Below are positions 52,332 to 62,609 of a stretch of DNA of 64,000 bases, one piece after another. Source of the DNA: Streptomyces lunaelactis (lineage in GTDB: Bacteria > Actinomycetota > Actinomycetes > Streptomycetales > Streptomycetaceae); assembly GCF_003054555.1 (NCBI RefSeq), contig NZ_CP026304.1, forward strand, positions 6,076,001 through 6,140,000. The letters run 5' to 3'. A model generated the notes under the pieces. The model was not told the origin of the DNA, did not search any database, and saw nothing but the letters and a program-made list of their open reading frames with translations. Every line of letters begins with the position of its first letter. Within the stretch, counting starts at the first letter, position 1. A program made the position numbers and the translations under genes.

Positions 52332-52994
52332 TCAGGGCGACGTGCGGTGGCAGACATACGCCAGCGTGCCCAGCAGCAGCCGCGCCTCCGGCGGCGCCGT
52401 CGCCGTGTCCAGGGACGGCGCCCGCAGCCAGCTCACCGGGCCCAGACTGCCGTGGTCCGATGGCGGGGCCGTGATGTGGGTGCCCGGGCCCAGGCAGTGG
52501 AGGTCCAGGTCCGCGTCGTCCCAGCCCATGCGGTAGAGCAGCTGCGGGAGCTCCGCCGAGGCGCCGGGCGCGACGAAGAACTGGCAGCGGCCGTCCGGGG
52601 TGGCCGAGACCGGGCCGAGCGGGAGGCCCATCCGCTCCAGGCGCACCAGCGCGCGCCGGCCGGCCGGGGCCGCGACGTCGAGGATGTCGAAGGTGCGCCC
52701 GACGGGCAGCAGCAGCGACGCGCCCGGCACCTCCGCCCACGCCTTGGTGACCTCGTCCAGCGTCGCGCCGGCCGGGACTTCGGCGGCGAAGCCGAGCGGG
52801 TGGGCGCCGGGGGACGTACAGTCCGGGGCGCCGCAGGAGCACTGGCCGGACGCGGCTCGCGCGCCCGGGACCACGGCCCAGCCCCACAGCCCGGTGTACT
52901 CGGCCACCGCTGTGCACTCTGCCGTGCGGCCGCGGCGCCGTGAGCCGGGCCTGATCTCCCTGGTCCCCCGGATGCCGCCGATCGTGAAGCCCAT
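52332..52994 (-). CDS. Bifunctional primase/polymerase (Prim-Pol) N-terminal domain-like protein
   Basis: This 220-residue protein resembles the primase-polymerase N-terminal domain. It opens with EYTGLWGWAVVPGARAASGQCSCGAPDCTSPGAHPLGF, the usual start with its Cys cluster and the HP motif. The metal-binding hhhDxDxxxxG motif reads ILDVAAPAG here, so the second Asp is missing and catalysis is doubtful. A conserved streptomycete gene next to nsdA in my recollection. ATG 52994 follows GGAGGG. No helicase domain is attached. Confidence 0.75.
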   Translation of the reverse strand: MGFTIGGIRGTREIRPGSRRRGRTAECTAVAEYTGLWGWAVVPGARAASGQCSCGAPDCTSPGAHPLGFAAEVPAGATLDEVTKAWAEVPGASLLLPVGRTFDILDVAAPAGRRALVRLERMGLPLGPVSATPDGRCQFFVAPGASAELPQLLYRMGWDDADLDLHCLGPGTHITAPPSDHGSLGPVSWLRAPSLDTATAPPEARLLLGTLAYVCHRTSP

Positions 52995-53422
52995 GCCCCC
53001 TCCAACGGGTCCGACTCGCCGGTGGTTACGACCCGAAGTCTCCTCGTAACACTGCGTCGCAGCCGGTGAAGGTCCGGCGGCGCACAGTAGCGCGAGGGGT
53101 GGTGCGGATCCTGCCGCGCGCCTGTGCGTGCAACGCTCCGCTGCCTCCTGATCGTCGTATGTCAAGTGAATCGCGCCCGACAGCAAGGGAGTTCATTCGA
53201 TGGGGTGGCGAATGGTGGCGTTTCTGGAATCGCCCTCGCTGGAGGGGTGATCGTAGGGTTACTTTCAGTACACGAGTCCTGGAGTTCCGCGCATCCTTGG
53301 GTATGCCGGGGGCAACTCGGTTCCCTGTTCGACGGGGCGCAACCTCCATACGGACAGTCGCAACTCACGGCATTCTGGTAGGGGTTCAGGCGACAGTGGC
53401 TTTGGCGGATGGGGGCGTTCCA
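52995..53422 (+). promoter_or_regulatory. Divergent region upstream of nsdA
   Basis: This 428-base region separates the primase-like gene from nsdA. A small open frame of 16 codons (ATG 53200 to TGA 53250) is preceded by AAGGGA at 53185-53190 and could be an upstream leader peptide. TAGGGT near 53250 may be a -10 box. I see no strong inverted repeat. Confidence 0.35.
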
Positions 53423-54898
53423 GTGAGCGGCAGCGGCGCAGACGGTACGAATACCGGCAAGCGTCCGAACGAGCAGTTGAGCTCGTGGTTCGTGCGCAGC
53501 GGTTGGTCGAAGGGCGAGCTGGCGCGCCAAGTGAACCGCCGGGCGCGCCAGATGGGCGCACACCACATCAGCACCGACACCTCTCGGGTGCGGCGCTGGC
53601 TCGACGGCGAGCAGCCGCGCGAGCCGATTCCGCGCATCCTCTCCGAGCTGTTCTCCGAGCGCTTCGGCAGCGTCGTCGCCATCGAGGACATCGGACTCCG
53701 CTCGGCGCACCAGTCACCTTCGGTGTCCGGGGTCGACCTGCCCTGGGCCGGACCGCAGACCGTAGCCCTGCTCAGCGAGTTCTCGCGCAGCGACCTGATG
53801 CTGGCGCGGCGCGGCTTCCTCGGGACCTCGCTCGCCCTGGCCGCGGGCCCCGCCCTCGTCGAGCCGATGCAGCGCTGGCTGGTGCCGTCCCCGGGCGGCG
53901 AGCCGGGAGCGCCCGAGTCGTCGGCTGTTCCGCGCAGGGCCTCCCGGCTATCCAAGCCCGAGCTGGACCTGCTGGAGGCCACCACCGCGATGTTCCGCCA
54001 GTGGGACGCCCAGTGCGGCGGCGGACTGCGGCGCAAGGCCGTTGTGGGCCAACTCCACGAGGTCACCGACCTGTTGCAGGAGCCGCAGCCCGCGGCCACC
54101 GCCACGCGGCTGTTCAGGTGCGCCGCCGAGCTCGCGGAGCTGGCCGGCTGGATGAGTTACGACGTCGGTCTGCAGCCCACCGCGCAGAAATACTTCGTCC
54201 TCGCGCTGCACGCCGCGAAGGAGGCGGCGGACAAGCCGCTCGGCTCGTACATCCTGTCCTCCATGAGCCGCCAGATGATTCACCTCGGGCGGCCCGACGA
54301 CGCCCTGGAACTCGTCCATCTCGCGCAGTACGGCAGCCGCGACTGCGCCACCCCGCGCACTCAGGCGATGCTGTATGCGATGGAGGCCCGCGCCTACGCC
54401 AACATGGGCCAGCCCAGCAAGTGCAAGCGAGCCGTCCGGATGGCCGAGCACACCTTGTCCGACGCCGGTCTCGACGGCGAGCCGGAGCCCGACTGGACCC
54501 GCTTCTTCTCCGAGGCCGAGCTCAATGGCGAGAACGCCCACTCCTACCGCGACCTCGCCTACGTGGCCGGCCGCAGCCCCACGTACGCCTCGCTCGCCGA
54601 GCCGGTGATGGAGCGGGCCGTCGAACTCTTCGGCAAGGACGACGAGCACCAGCGTTCGTACGCACTCAACCTGATCGGCATGGCCACGGTCCATCTGCTG
54701 AAGAGGGAGCCCGAGCAGTCCATGGTCCTTGCCGACCGGGCGCTCACCGTCGCCAAGCGGGTCCGCTCCGAGCGGGTCAACACCCGTCTGCGCAAGACCG
54801 TCGACACGGCGGCCCGGGACTTCGGTGACGTGGCCGAGGTCGCCCACTTCACCGACCTGCTCACCTCTCAGCTGCCCGAGACCGCGCAAGCGGTCTGA
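53423..54898 (+). CDS. nsdA: Developmental regulator NsdA
   Basis: This 491-residue protein has an N-terminal region with a predicted DNA-binding helix set (WFVRSGWSKGELARQVNRRARQMG...DTSRVRRWLDGEQPREPIPRILSELFSERFG). A hydrophobic stretch near residue 130 follows (ARRGFLGTSLALAAGPALVEP), and then a TPR-like helical array (AELAGWMSYDVGLQPTAQKYFVLALHAAKEA, YGSRDCATPRTQAMLYAMEARAYANMGQPSKCKRAV). It matches NsdA, a negative regulator of sporulation and antibiotic production in S. coelicolor, and sits at the same place upstream of amtB. GTG 53423 follows a GGGGGC and agrees with the family N-terminus. The DNA target is not known from the sequence. Confidence 0.88.
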   Translation: MSGSGADGTNTGKRPNEQLSSWFVRSGWSKGELARQVNRRARQMGAHHISTDTSRVRRWLDGEQPREPIPRILSELFSERFGSVVAIEDIGLRSAHQSPSVSGVDLPWAGPQTVALLSEFSRSDLMLARRGFLGTSLALAAGPALVEPMQRWLVPSPGGEPGAPESSAVPRRASRLSKPELDLLEATTAMFRQWDAQCGGGLRRKAVVGQLHEVTDLLQEPQPAATATRLFRCAAELAELAGWMSYDVGLQPTAQKYFVLALHAAKEAADKPLGSYILSSMSRQMIHLGRPDDALELVHLAQYGSRDCATPRTQAMLYAMEARAYANMGQPSKCKRAVRMAEHTLSDAGLDGEPEPDWTRFFSEAELNGENAHSYRDLAYVAGRSPTYASLAEPVMERAVELFGKDDEHQRSYALNLIGMATVHLLKREPEQSMVLADRALTVAKRVRSERVNTRLRKTVDTAARDFGDVAEVAHFTDLLTSQLPETAQAV

Positions 54899-54917
54899 GC
54901 GGCGGCGCCCCACAGGC

Positions 54918-54990
54918 CCCGGCCGCGACGCACCCCGAACAGTCCGACTCGGCTCCCCCGTGCCAGGTCAACCGGGTGCCGTCGCGGCCG
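54918..54990 (+). terminator. Candidate nsdA terminator
   Basis: CCGGCCGCGACG (54918-54929) pairs with CGTCGCGGCCGG (54979-54990). An inner CACCC/GGGTG extension and a long loop follow. TCCCTCTTTA comes after it. Confidence 0.5.
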
Positions 54991-55115
54991 GTCCCTCTTT
55001 ACGGCGATACCGCCCCCGCCGGCGCGGAGGCGGTTGCTCGCCACCGAGGTCCTCAATCCAATGGTTGCGGCATGGTAACGCTGTCCCGTACGCGAGCCCG
55101 GCAGTTCATCGGTGC

Positions 55116-56961
<1,846 letters not shown>

Positions 56962-56987
56962 ACGCTCAACAGAACAGGAGCTGCTGG

Positions 56988-59441
56988 GTGACGAGCCTCG
57001 AAACGACCACCGAAGCCGAAGACTCGGGACCCAGCGGTTATGCGGCGGCCCGGCTGCGCCTTCTCAATGAGAAGGGGCGGTCCGGGCCGCCGCGCCGTGC
57101 TGCCCTCGCCAAGCTGACGGACGACTGGCTGTCCGCGCTGTTCGCCACCGCCACGCTGGAGGCCGGGGTGCGGGGCGCGGCGCTCGTCGCCGTCGGCGGC
57201 TACGGGCGCGGCGAGTTGTCGCCACGCAGCGACCTCGATCTGCTCCTGCTGCACGACGGGGGCGCGGACGCGGGCGCGATCGCCGCTCTCGCGGACCGGA
57301 TCTGGTACCCGGTGTGGGATCTGGGGCTGGCGCTCGACCACTCCGTACGCACCCCGGGCGAGGCCCGCAAGGTCGCGGGCGACGACCTCAAGGTGCAGCT
57401 GGGGCTCCTCGACGCGCGTCCGGTCGCGGGCGATCTGGGGCTGGTGGCCGGGCTGCGTACCACCGTACTGGCCGACTGGCGCAACCAGGCGCCCAAGCGG
57501 CTGCCCGAACTGGACGAGCTCTGCCGCGAACGGGCCGAGCGGCAGGGCGAGTTGCAGTTCCTGCTGGAGCCCGATCTGAAGGAGGCACGGGGCGGACTGC
57601 GCGATGCCACAGCGCTGCGCGCCGTCGCCGCGTCCTGGCTCGCCGACGCGCCGCGCGAAGGACTCGCGGAGGCGCGCAGGATCCTGCTGGACGCCCGGGA
57701 CGCACTCCATCTCGTCACCGGACGGGCAACCGACCGCCTCGCGCTCCAGGAGCAGGACCAAGTCGCGACCGAGCTCGGCCTGTTGGACGCCGACGCGCTG
57801 CTGCGGCAGGTGTACGAGGCGGCGCGGACCGTCTCGTACGCCACCGACGTCACCTGGCGTGAGGTGCACCGGGTGCTCAAGGCCCGCTCCGTACGGCCCC
57901 GGCTGCGGGCCATGCTGGGCGGCGGCCGCACCCCGCAGCCCGAGCGCAGCCCGCTCGCCGAGGGCGTCGTCGAGCAGGACGGCGAGGTGGTGCTCGCCCG
58001 CGCCGCCAAGCCCGAGCGCGACCCCGTCCTCCCGCTGCGGGCCGCGGCCGCCGCCGCCCAGTCCGGCCTGCCTATCTCCCTGCACGCGGTACGGCGGCTC
58101 GCGGCCACCACCCGCCCGCTGCCCGTGCCCTGGCCCGCCGAGGCCCGCGAAGAGCTCGTCACCCTGCTCGGCGCGGGGGAGTCGACGGTCGGCGTCTGGG
58201 AGGCGCTGGAGGCCGAGGGCCTGATCACACGGCTGCTCCCGGACTGGGAGCGCGTACGGTGCCGGCCGCAGCGCAACCCCGTGCACACCTGGACCGTCGA
58301 CCGGCATCTGGTCGAGGCGGCGGTCAAGGCCTCCTCGCTCACCCGCCGGGTCGGCCGCCCCGACCTGCTGCTGATCGCCGCCCTGCTGCACGACATCGGC
58401 AAGGGCTGGCCCGGTGACCACTCCGTGGCGGGCGAGACCATCGCCAAGGACGTCGCCGCGCGGATCGGCTTCGACCGGGCCGATGTGGCCGTCATCGCCA
58501 CGCTCGTACGCCACCATCTGCTGCTCATCGAGACGGCGACCCGGCGCGATCTGGACGACCCGGCGACGGTCGCTTCCGTCGCCGCCATCGTCGGATCGGC
58601 GGGCACCTTGGAGCTGCTGCACGCGCTCACCGAGGCCGACGCGCTCGCCACCGGACCCGCGGCCTGGTCCTCCTGGCGCGGCTCGCTCGTCGCGGACCTG
58701 GTGAAACGGGTCACGGCGGTCCTCGCGGGCGACGCCCCGGCGGAACCGGAGCCCGCCGCTCCCAGCGCCGAACAGGAACGGCTCGCCATCGAGGCGCTGC
58801 GTACGGGCGAGCCGGTGCTCGCGCTGCACGCCCAGGCCGAGCCGTCCGCCGGCGACGAGCCCGAGCCCGTCGGTGTGGAGCTGCTGATCGCGCTACCCGA
58901 CCAGCCCGGCGTGCTTCCTGCCGCGGCCGGGGTGCTGGCCCTGCACCGGCTGACCGTACGCGCCGCGGATCTGCGCTCGATCGAGCTGCCCAGCGAACTC
59001 GGCGAGCCCTCGGGCGTACTGCTGCTGAGCTGGCGGGTGGCGGCCGAGTACGGATCGCTCCCGCAGGCCGCCAGGCTCCGCGCCGATCTCGTACGGGCCC
59101 TGGACGGTTCGCTCGACATCCCGGCCAGGCTCGCCGAACGGGAGGCCGCGTATCCGCGCCGCCGCGGGGTCAAGGCCCCGCCGCCGAGGGTGACGGTCGC
59201 ACCGACGGACTCCCGGCTCGCGACGGTGATCGAGGTCCGCGCACAGGACGCCCCGGGCCTGCTGCACCGCATCGGCCGCGCGCTGGACGAGTCGGCGCTA
59301 CGGGTGCGCAGCGCCCATGTCTCCACCCTGGGCGCGAACGCCGTCGACGCCTTCTATGTGACGGGCGCCGACGGAGCGCCGCTGCCCCCGGAGCAGGCCT
59401 CCCAGACGGCCCGCGCGCTGGAGGCGATGCTGCGCGCCTGA
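56988..59441 (+). CDS. glnD: PII nucleotidyltransferase/adenylyl-removing enzyme GlnD
   Basis: This 817-residue GlnD modifies GlnK at Tyr51. Domains in order are the nucleotidyltransferase (GGYGRGELSPRSDLDLLLL), the helical GlnD region (LLEPDLKEARGGLRDATALR), the HD hydrolase (LLHDIGKGWPGDHS near residue 465) and two ACT domains for glutamine sensing (from about 630, and APGLLHRIGRALDESALRVRSAHV at the end). GTG 56988 follows AGGAG. The 3' end is part of a 22-23-base direct repeat (59435-59456, 59458-59480), which duplicates the stop region without changing the protein. Confidence 0.95.
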   Translation: MTSLETTTEAEDSGPSGYAAARLRLLNEKGRSGPPRRAALAKLTDDWLSALFATATLEAGVRGAALVAVGGYGRGELSPRSDLDLLLLHDGGADAGAIAALADRIWYPVWDLGLALDHSVRTPGEARKVAGDDLKVQLGLLDARPVAGDLGLVAGLRTTVLADWRNQAPKRLPELDELCRERAERQGELQFLLEPDLKEARGGLRDATALRAVAASWLADAPREGLAEARRILLDARDALHLVTGRATDRLALQEQDQVATELGLLDADALLRQVYEAARTVSYATDVTWREVHRVLKARSVRPRLRAMLGGGRTPQPERSPLAEGVVEQDGEVVLARAAKPERDPVLPLRAAAAAAQSGLPISLHAVRRLAATTRPLPVPWPAEAREELVTLLGAGESTVGVWEALEAEGLITRLLPDWERVRCRPQRNPVHTWTVDRHLVEAAVKASSLTRRVGRPDLLLIAALLHDIGKGWPGDHSVAGETIAKDVAARIGFDRADVAVIATLVRHHLLLIETATRRDLDDPATVASVAAIVGSAGTLELLHALTEADALATGPAAWSSWRGSLVADLVKRVTAVLAGDAPAEPEPAAPSAEQERLAIEALRTGEPVLALHAQAEPSAGDEPEPVGVELLIALPDQPGVLPAAAGVLALHRLTVRAADLRSIELPSELGEPSGVLLLSWRVAAEYGSLPQAARLRADLVRALDGSLDIPARLAEREAAYPRRRGVKAPPPRVTVAPTDSRLATVIEVRAQDAPGLLHRIGRALDESALRVRSAHVSTLGANAVDAFYVTGADGAPLPPEQASQTARALEAMLRA

Positions 59442-59561
59442 GGTGAGACCCCCACTGCGCCTGAGGTGAGACCCCCCACGGGGCAGACCCCACCGCGCGC
59501 GGCCGGATACTCTGGGGGGCACTGTCCGCCCGCCCCCGACATCTGAGGATCCGCGACCGCC

Positions 59562-61112
59562 GTGTTCGACACCCTCTCCGACCGCCTTGCCGCGACATTC
59601 AAGAACCTCCGGGGCAAGGGCCGCCTGTCCGAGGCGGACATCGACGCCACGGCGCGCGAGATCCGTATCGCGCTCCTCGAAGCGGACGTGGCGCTGCCCG
59701 TCGTCCGGGCCTTCATCAAGCAGGTCAAGGAGCGTGCGGCCGGCTCCGAGGTCTCGCAGGCGCTGAACCCCGCCCAGCAGGTCATCAAGATCGTCAACGA
59801 GGAGCTCATCGGCATCCTCGGTGGCGAGACCCGGCGCCTCCGCTTCGCCAAGCAGCCGCCGACCGTGATCATGCTCGCGGGCCTGCAGGGTGCCGGTAAG
59901 ACGACGCTGGCCGGAAAGCTGGGTCTGTGGCTCAAGGGCCAGGGGCACTCTCCGCTGCTCGTCGCGTGTGACCTGCAGCGCCCCAACGCCGTCAACCAGC
60001 TCGCCGTGGTCGCCGAGCGCGCGGGCGTCTCGGTGTACGCGCCGGAGCCGGGCAACGGCGTCGGTGACCCGGTCAAGGTCGCCAAGGACTCCATCGAGCA
60101 CGCCAGGACCAAGCAGTTCGATGTCGTCATCGTCGACACCGCTGGACGCCTCGGAATCGACCAGGAGCTGATGCAGCAGGCCGCGGACATCCGCGACGCC
60201 GTCAGCCCCGACGAGATCCTCTTCGTCGTCGACGCGATGATCGGTCAGGACGCGGTCAACACCGCGGAGGCCTTCCGCGACGGCGTCGGCTTCGACGGCG
60301 TCGTGCTGTCGAAGCTCGACGGAGACGCCCGCGGTGGTGCCGCGCTCTCCGTCGCGCATGTCACAGGCCGCCAGGTCATGTTCGCGTCGAACGGCGAGAA
60401 GCTGGACGACTTCGACACGTTCCACCCGGACCGCATGGCGTCCCGCATCCTCGGCATGGGCGACATGCTCAGCCTGATCGAGAAGGCCGAGCAGACCTTC
60501 AGCCAGGAAGAGGCCGCCAAAATGGCCTCCAAGCTGGCGAGCAGCCAGGGCAAGGACTTCACGCTCGACGACTTCCTGGCGCAGATGGAGCAGGTCAGGA
60601 AGATGGGCTCCATCTCCAAGCTGCTCGGGATGCTGCCCGGCATGGGGCAGATCAAGGACCAGATCAACAACATCGACGAGCGGGACGTGGACCGTACCGC
60701 CGCGATCATCAAGTCGATGACCCCGGCCGAGCGCCACGACCCGACGATCATCAACGGTTCGCGCCGGGCGCGCGTCGCCAAGGGCTCCGGCGTCGAGGTC
60801 AGCGCGGTGAAGAGCCTGGTGGAGCGGTTCTTCGAGGCCCGCAAGATGATGTCGAAGATGGCGCAGGGCGGCGGCATGCCGGGGATGCCCGGGATGCCGG
60901 GCATGGGTGGCGGCCCCGGCCGTCAGAAGAAGCAGGTCAAGCAGGCCAAGGGCAAGCGCAAGAGCGGCAACCCGATGAAGCGCAAGGCCGACGAGCAGGC
61001 GGCCGCGGCGCGTCGCGAGCAGGCGGGGCAGGGCGGGGCGTTCGGACTGCCGGCCGGCGAGGCGGGCAAGGACTTCGAGCTGCCCGACGAGTTCAAGAAG
61101 TTCATGGACTGA
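59562..61112 (+). CDS. ffh: Signal recognition particle protein Ffh
   Basis: This 516-residue SRP GTPase has N and G domains with G1 AGLQGAGKTTLAGKL, VDTAGRLGID and SKLDGDARGGAAL. The M domain begins near residue 300 and has SISKLLGMLPGMGQIKDQI and the RRARVAKGSGVEVSAVKSLVERF RNA-binding region. Its tail has MPGMPGMPGM repeats and a basic end. With FtsY (51012) it delivers nascent membrane proteins to the Sec translocon. The SRP RNA gene is not in the window. GTG 59562 has no strong Shine-Dalgarno: GAGGA at 59546-59550 is about 11 bases away. Confidence 0.96.
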   Translation: MFDTLSDRLAATFKNLRGKGRLSEADIDATAREIRIALLEADVALPVVRAFIKQVKERAAGSEVSQALNPAQQVIKIVNEELIGILGGETRRLRFAKQPPTVIMLAGLQGAGKTTLAGKLGLWLKGQGHSPLLVACDLQRPNAVNQLAVVAERAGVSVYAPEPGNGVGDPVKVAKDSIEHARTKQFDVVIVDTAGRLGIDQELMQQAADIRDAVSPDEILFVVDAMIGQDAVNTAEAFRDGVGFDGVVLSKLDGDARGGAALSVAHVTGRQVMFASNGEKLDDFDTFHPDRMASRILGMGDMLSLIEKAEQTFSQEEAAKMASKLASSQGKDFTLDDFLAQMEQVRKMGSISKLLGMLPGMGQIKDQINNIDERDVDRTAAIIKSMTPAERHDPTIINGSRRARVAKGSGVEVSAVKSLVERFFEARKMMSKMAQGGGMPGMPGMPGMGGGPGRQKKQVKQAKGKRKSGNPMKRKADEQAAAARREQAGQGGAFGLPAGEAGKDFELPDEFKKFMD

Positions 61113-61133
61113 CGCCTGCGCTGGAGTGCACTG

Positions 61134-61164
61134 AGGGCCCGCGGCCGGACCGGCCGCGGGCCCT
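61134..61164 (+). terminator. ffh terminator and following spacer
   Basis: A near-perfect 15-bp stem (61134-61148 with 61150-61164) lies 21 bases after the ffh stop. The spacer from 61165 to the methyltransferase gene at 61416 is GC-rich and shows nothing else I can name. Confidence 0.8.
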
Positions 61165-61415
61165 TCCGCGTTCCTGCGACCGAGGCACTCGTGCTCCTGC
61201 GGCTCCTGCCGCTCCGGCTGCGAGCCTTCGGCTGGCGACGCATCTGGATCCGTCGGTGGCAGCGCGTGAGGGCGCCCTGTCCCTCCGGCGGGGCAGCGGC
61301 CCGCACCGCCGCGGCGCGAAGCTGCCGCCTCCGGGGGCCGGGGCTTGCCCCGGTCGTGGAAGGGCGGGAGGAAGGGCCCGCGGCACCCGCACCCGCACCC
61401 CACCGCCCCCAAGCC

Positions 61416-62402
61416 TCAGCGCGTACGCGCGATCAGGTACCGGAACACGTTCGGCATCCAGACCGTCCCGTCCCGCCGCCGGTACGGATGCAGCGCCTCC
61501 GTGATCTCCTTCTCCACCTGCGACTGGTCCGTCGCCCGCACCGCCGCCGCGTACAGCCCCGTCGACAGCAGCCCCCGCACCGCGCTCTCCATGTCCGCGT
61601 AGCCGAACGGGCACGCCACCCGCCCCGAGCCGTCCGGCTTCAGGCCTGCCTGGGCCGCGACGTCCTCGAGGTCGTCCCGCAGCGCCGGACGCCAGCCGCC
61701 GGCCGAGCGCAGGCGCTCGGTCAGCCGGCCCGCCAGCCGCAGCACCCCGGACGTGGCGCAGCGCTCCGGCGGGCCCCAGCCCGTGAGCACTACCGCGCTG
61801 CCGCGGTCCGAGCGCGCGACGGCCGCCTCCAGCGCAGGACCGAGCCCCTCGGAGTCACCCGCCACGCAGCCGATCGGCTGAAACGCCGTGATCAGGTTGT
61901 ACGCCGGCCGAGTGGGATCCACATCGGCCGCGGCCAGGGCATCCGCGTCCAGCAGCTCGGCGACCCCCGGGCCGCCGCCACCGCTCCCAATGTCCTGAGC
62001 CGCAGCCGCAGCCGCAGCCGCAGCCGCAGCCGGAGCCGGAGCCGCAGCCGGAGCCGGAGCCGCAGCCGGAGCCGCAGCCGTCGCCGGGGCTGCCGCCGCG
62101 GCCGAACCCATCCGCTCCCGCGCCAGCGCCAGCCGCTCGCGGTCCGAATCCGCCCCGGTCACCCTCGCCCCGCGCGACGCCGCGATCAGCAGCGCAAGAC
62201 CCGAGCCACAGCCGAGGCCCAGCAGACGCGTCCCGGAGCCGACCTCCAGGCGCTCGTAGACCGCCTCGTACAGCGGTACCAGCATCCGTTCCTGGATCTC
62301 GGCCCAGTCCCGGGCACGCGCACACGCCTCCGCCGAGGACGCTGATGTCGACGCGGCCGCCGACATCGCGTGGGTCCGGTGCTGGACGAGCGTTGGTGTC
62401 AT
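61416..62402 (-). CDS. SAM-dependent methyltransferase-like protein with Ala/Pro repeat tract
   Basis: This protein of 328 residues has a class I methyltransferase start (YERLEVGSGTRLLGLGCGSGLALLIAASRGARVTGADSDRERLALARER), so SAM binding is likely. After motif II comes a tract of about 35 residues made only of Ala and Pro with one Thr, encoded by hexanucleotide repeats. The later part holds AYNLITAFQPIG, VVLTGWGPPERC and a C-terminal helical region. The substrate is unknown. ATG 62402 has only a weak ribosome-binding site. ATG 62366 further in is possible. It is divergent from proS. Confidence 0.75.
   Translation of the reverse strand: MTPTLVQHRTHAMSAAASTSASSAEACARARDWAEIQERMLVPLYEAVYERLEVGSGTRLLGLGCGSGLALLIAASRGARVTGADSDRERLALARERMGSAAAAAPATAAAPAAAPAPAAAPAPAAAAAAAAAAAQDIGSGGGGPGVAELLDADALAAADVDPTRPAYNLITAFQPIGCVAGDSEGLGPALEAAVARSDRGSAVVLTGWGPPERCATSGVLRLAGRLTERLRSAGGWRPALRDDLEDVAAQAGLKPDGSGRVACPFGYADMESAVRGLLSTGLYAAAVRATDQSQVEKEITEALHPYRRRDGTVWMPNVFRYLIARTR
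61998..62081. repeat. Hexanucleotide microsatellite inside the methyltransferase gene
   Basis: Fourteen tandem 6-base units read AGCCGC or AGCCGG on the plus strand, the last being AGCCGT. On the coding strand each encodes Ala-Ala or Pro-Ala, so copy number can change without frameshift. Confidence 0.9.
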
Positions 62403-62571
62403 CGAAAGCGCCCCAATCGCCAAGAGGTCAGCCGAGCCCTGAAGGACAGCCCCCGTGTGCGTACGCCTGCGCCCCCCCGTATGCCAGAGAACTCCGCATG
62501 CGTCCTCACGTCCAGGGGTCGTATGGCAATGCTTGTGTACCCCGTGCGTGCGCCCCCGCCGTGCTGGCCGA

Positions 62572-62602
62572 TTCACGCTCAGCACCCGTGTCGCCGTACG
62601 AT
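62572..62602 (+). promoter_or_regulatory. proS promoter
   Basis: TACGAT at 62597-62602 ends 7 bases before the proS ATG. TTCACG at 62572-62577 is a possible -35 box 19 bases upstream of it. There is no Shine-Dalgarno, so the transcript is probably leaderless and leaves no room for a T-box. Confidence 0.5.
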
Positions 62603-62609
62603 CTGCGCC

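Noticed and set aside
61998..62081. CRISPR-like tandem array
   Set aside because: Units are 6 bases long without spacers and lie in frame in a coding sequence, so this is a microsatellite. No cas genes or other arrays were seen.
62403..62609. T-box riboswitch in front of proS
   Set aside because: The -10 box ends 7 bases before the ATG, which leaves no room for a leader RNA. No conserved T-box sequence or terminator hairpin was seen.
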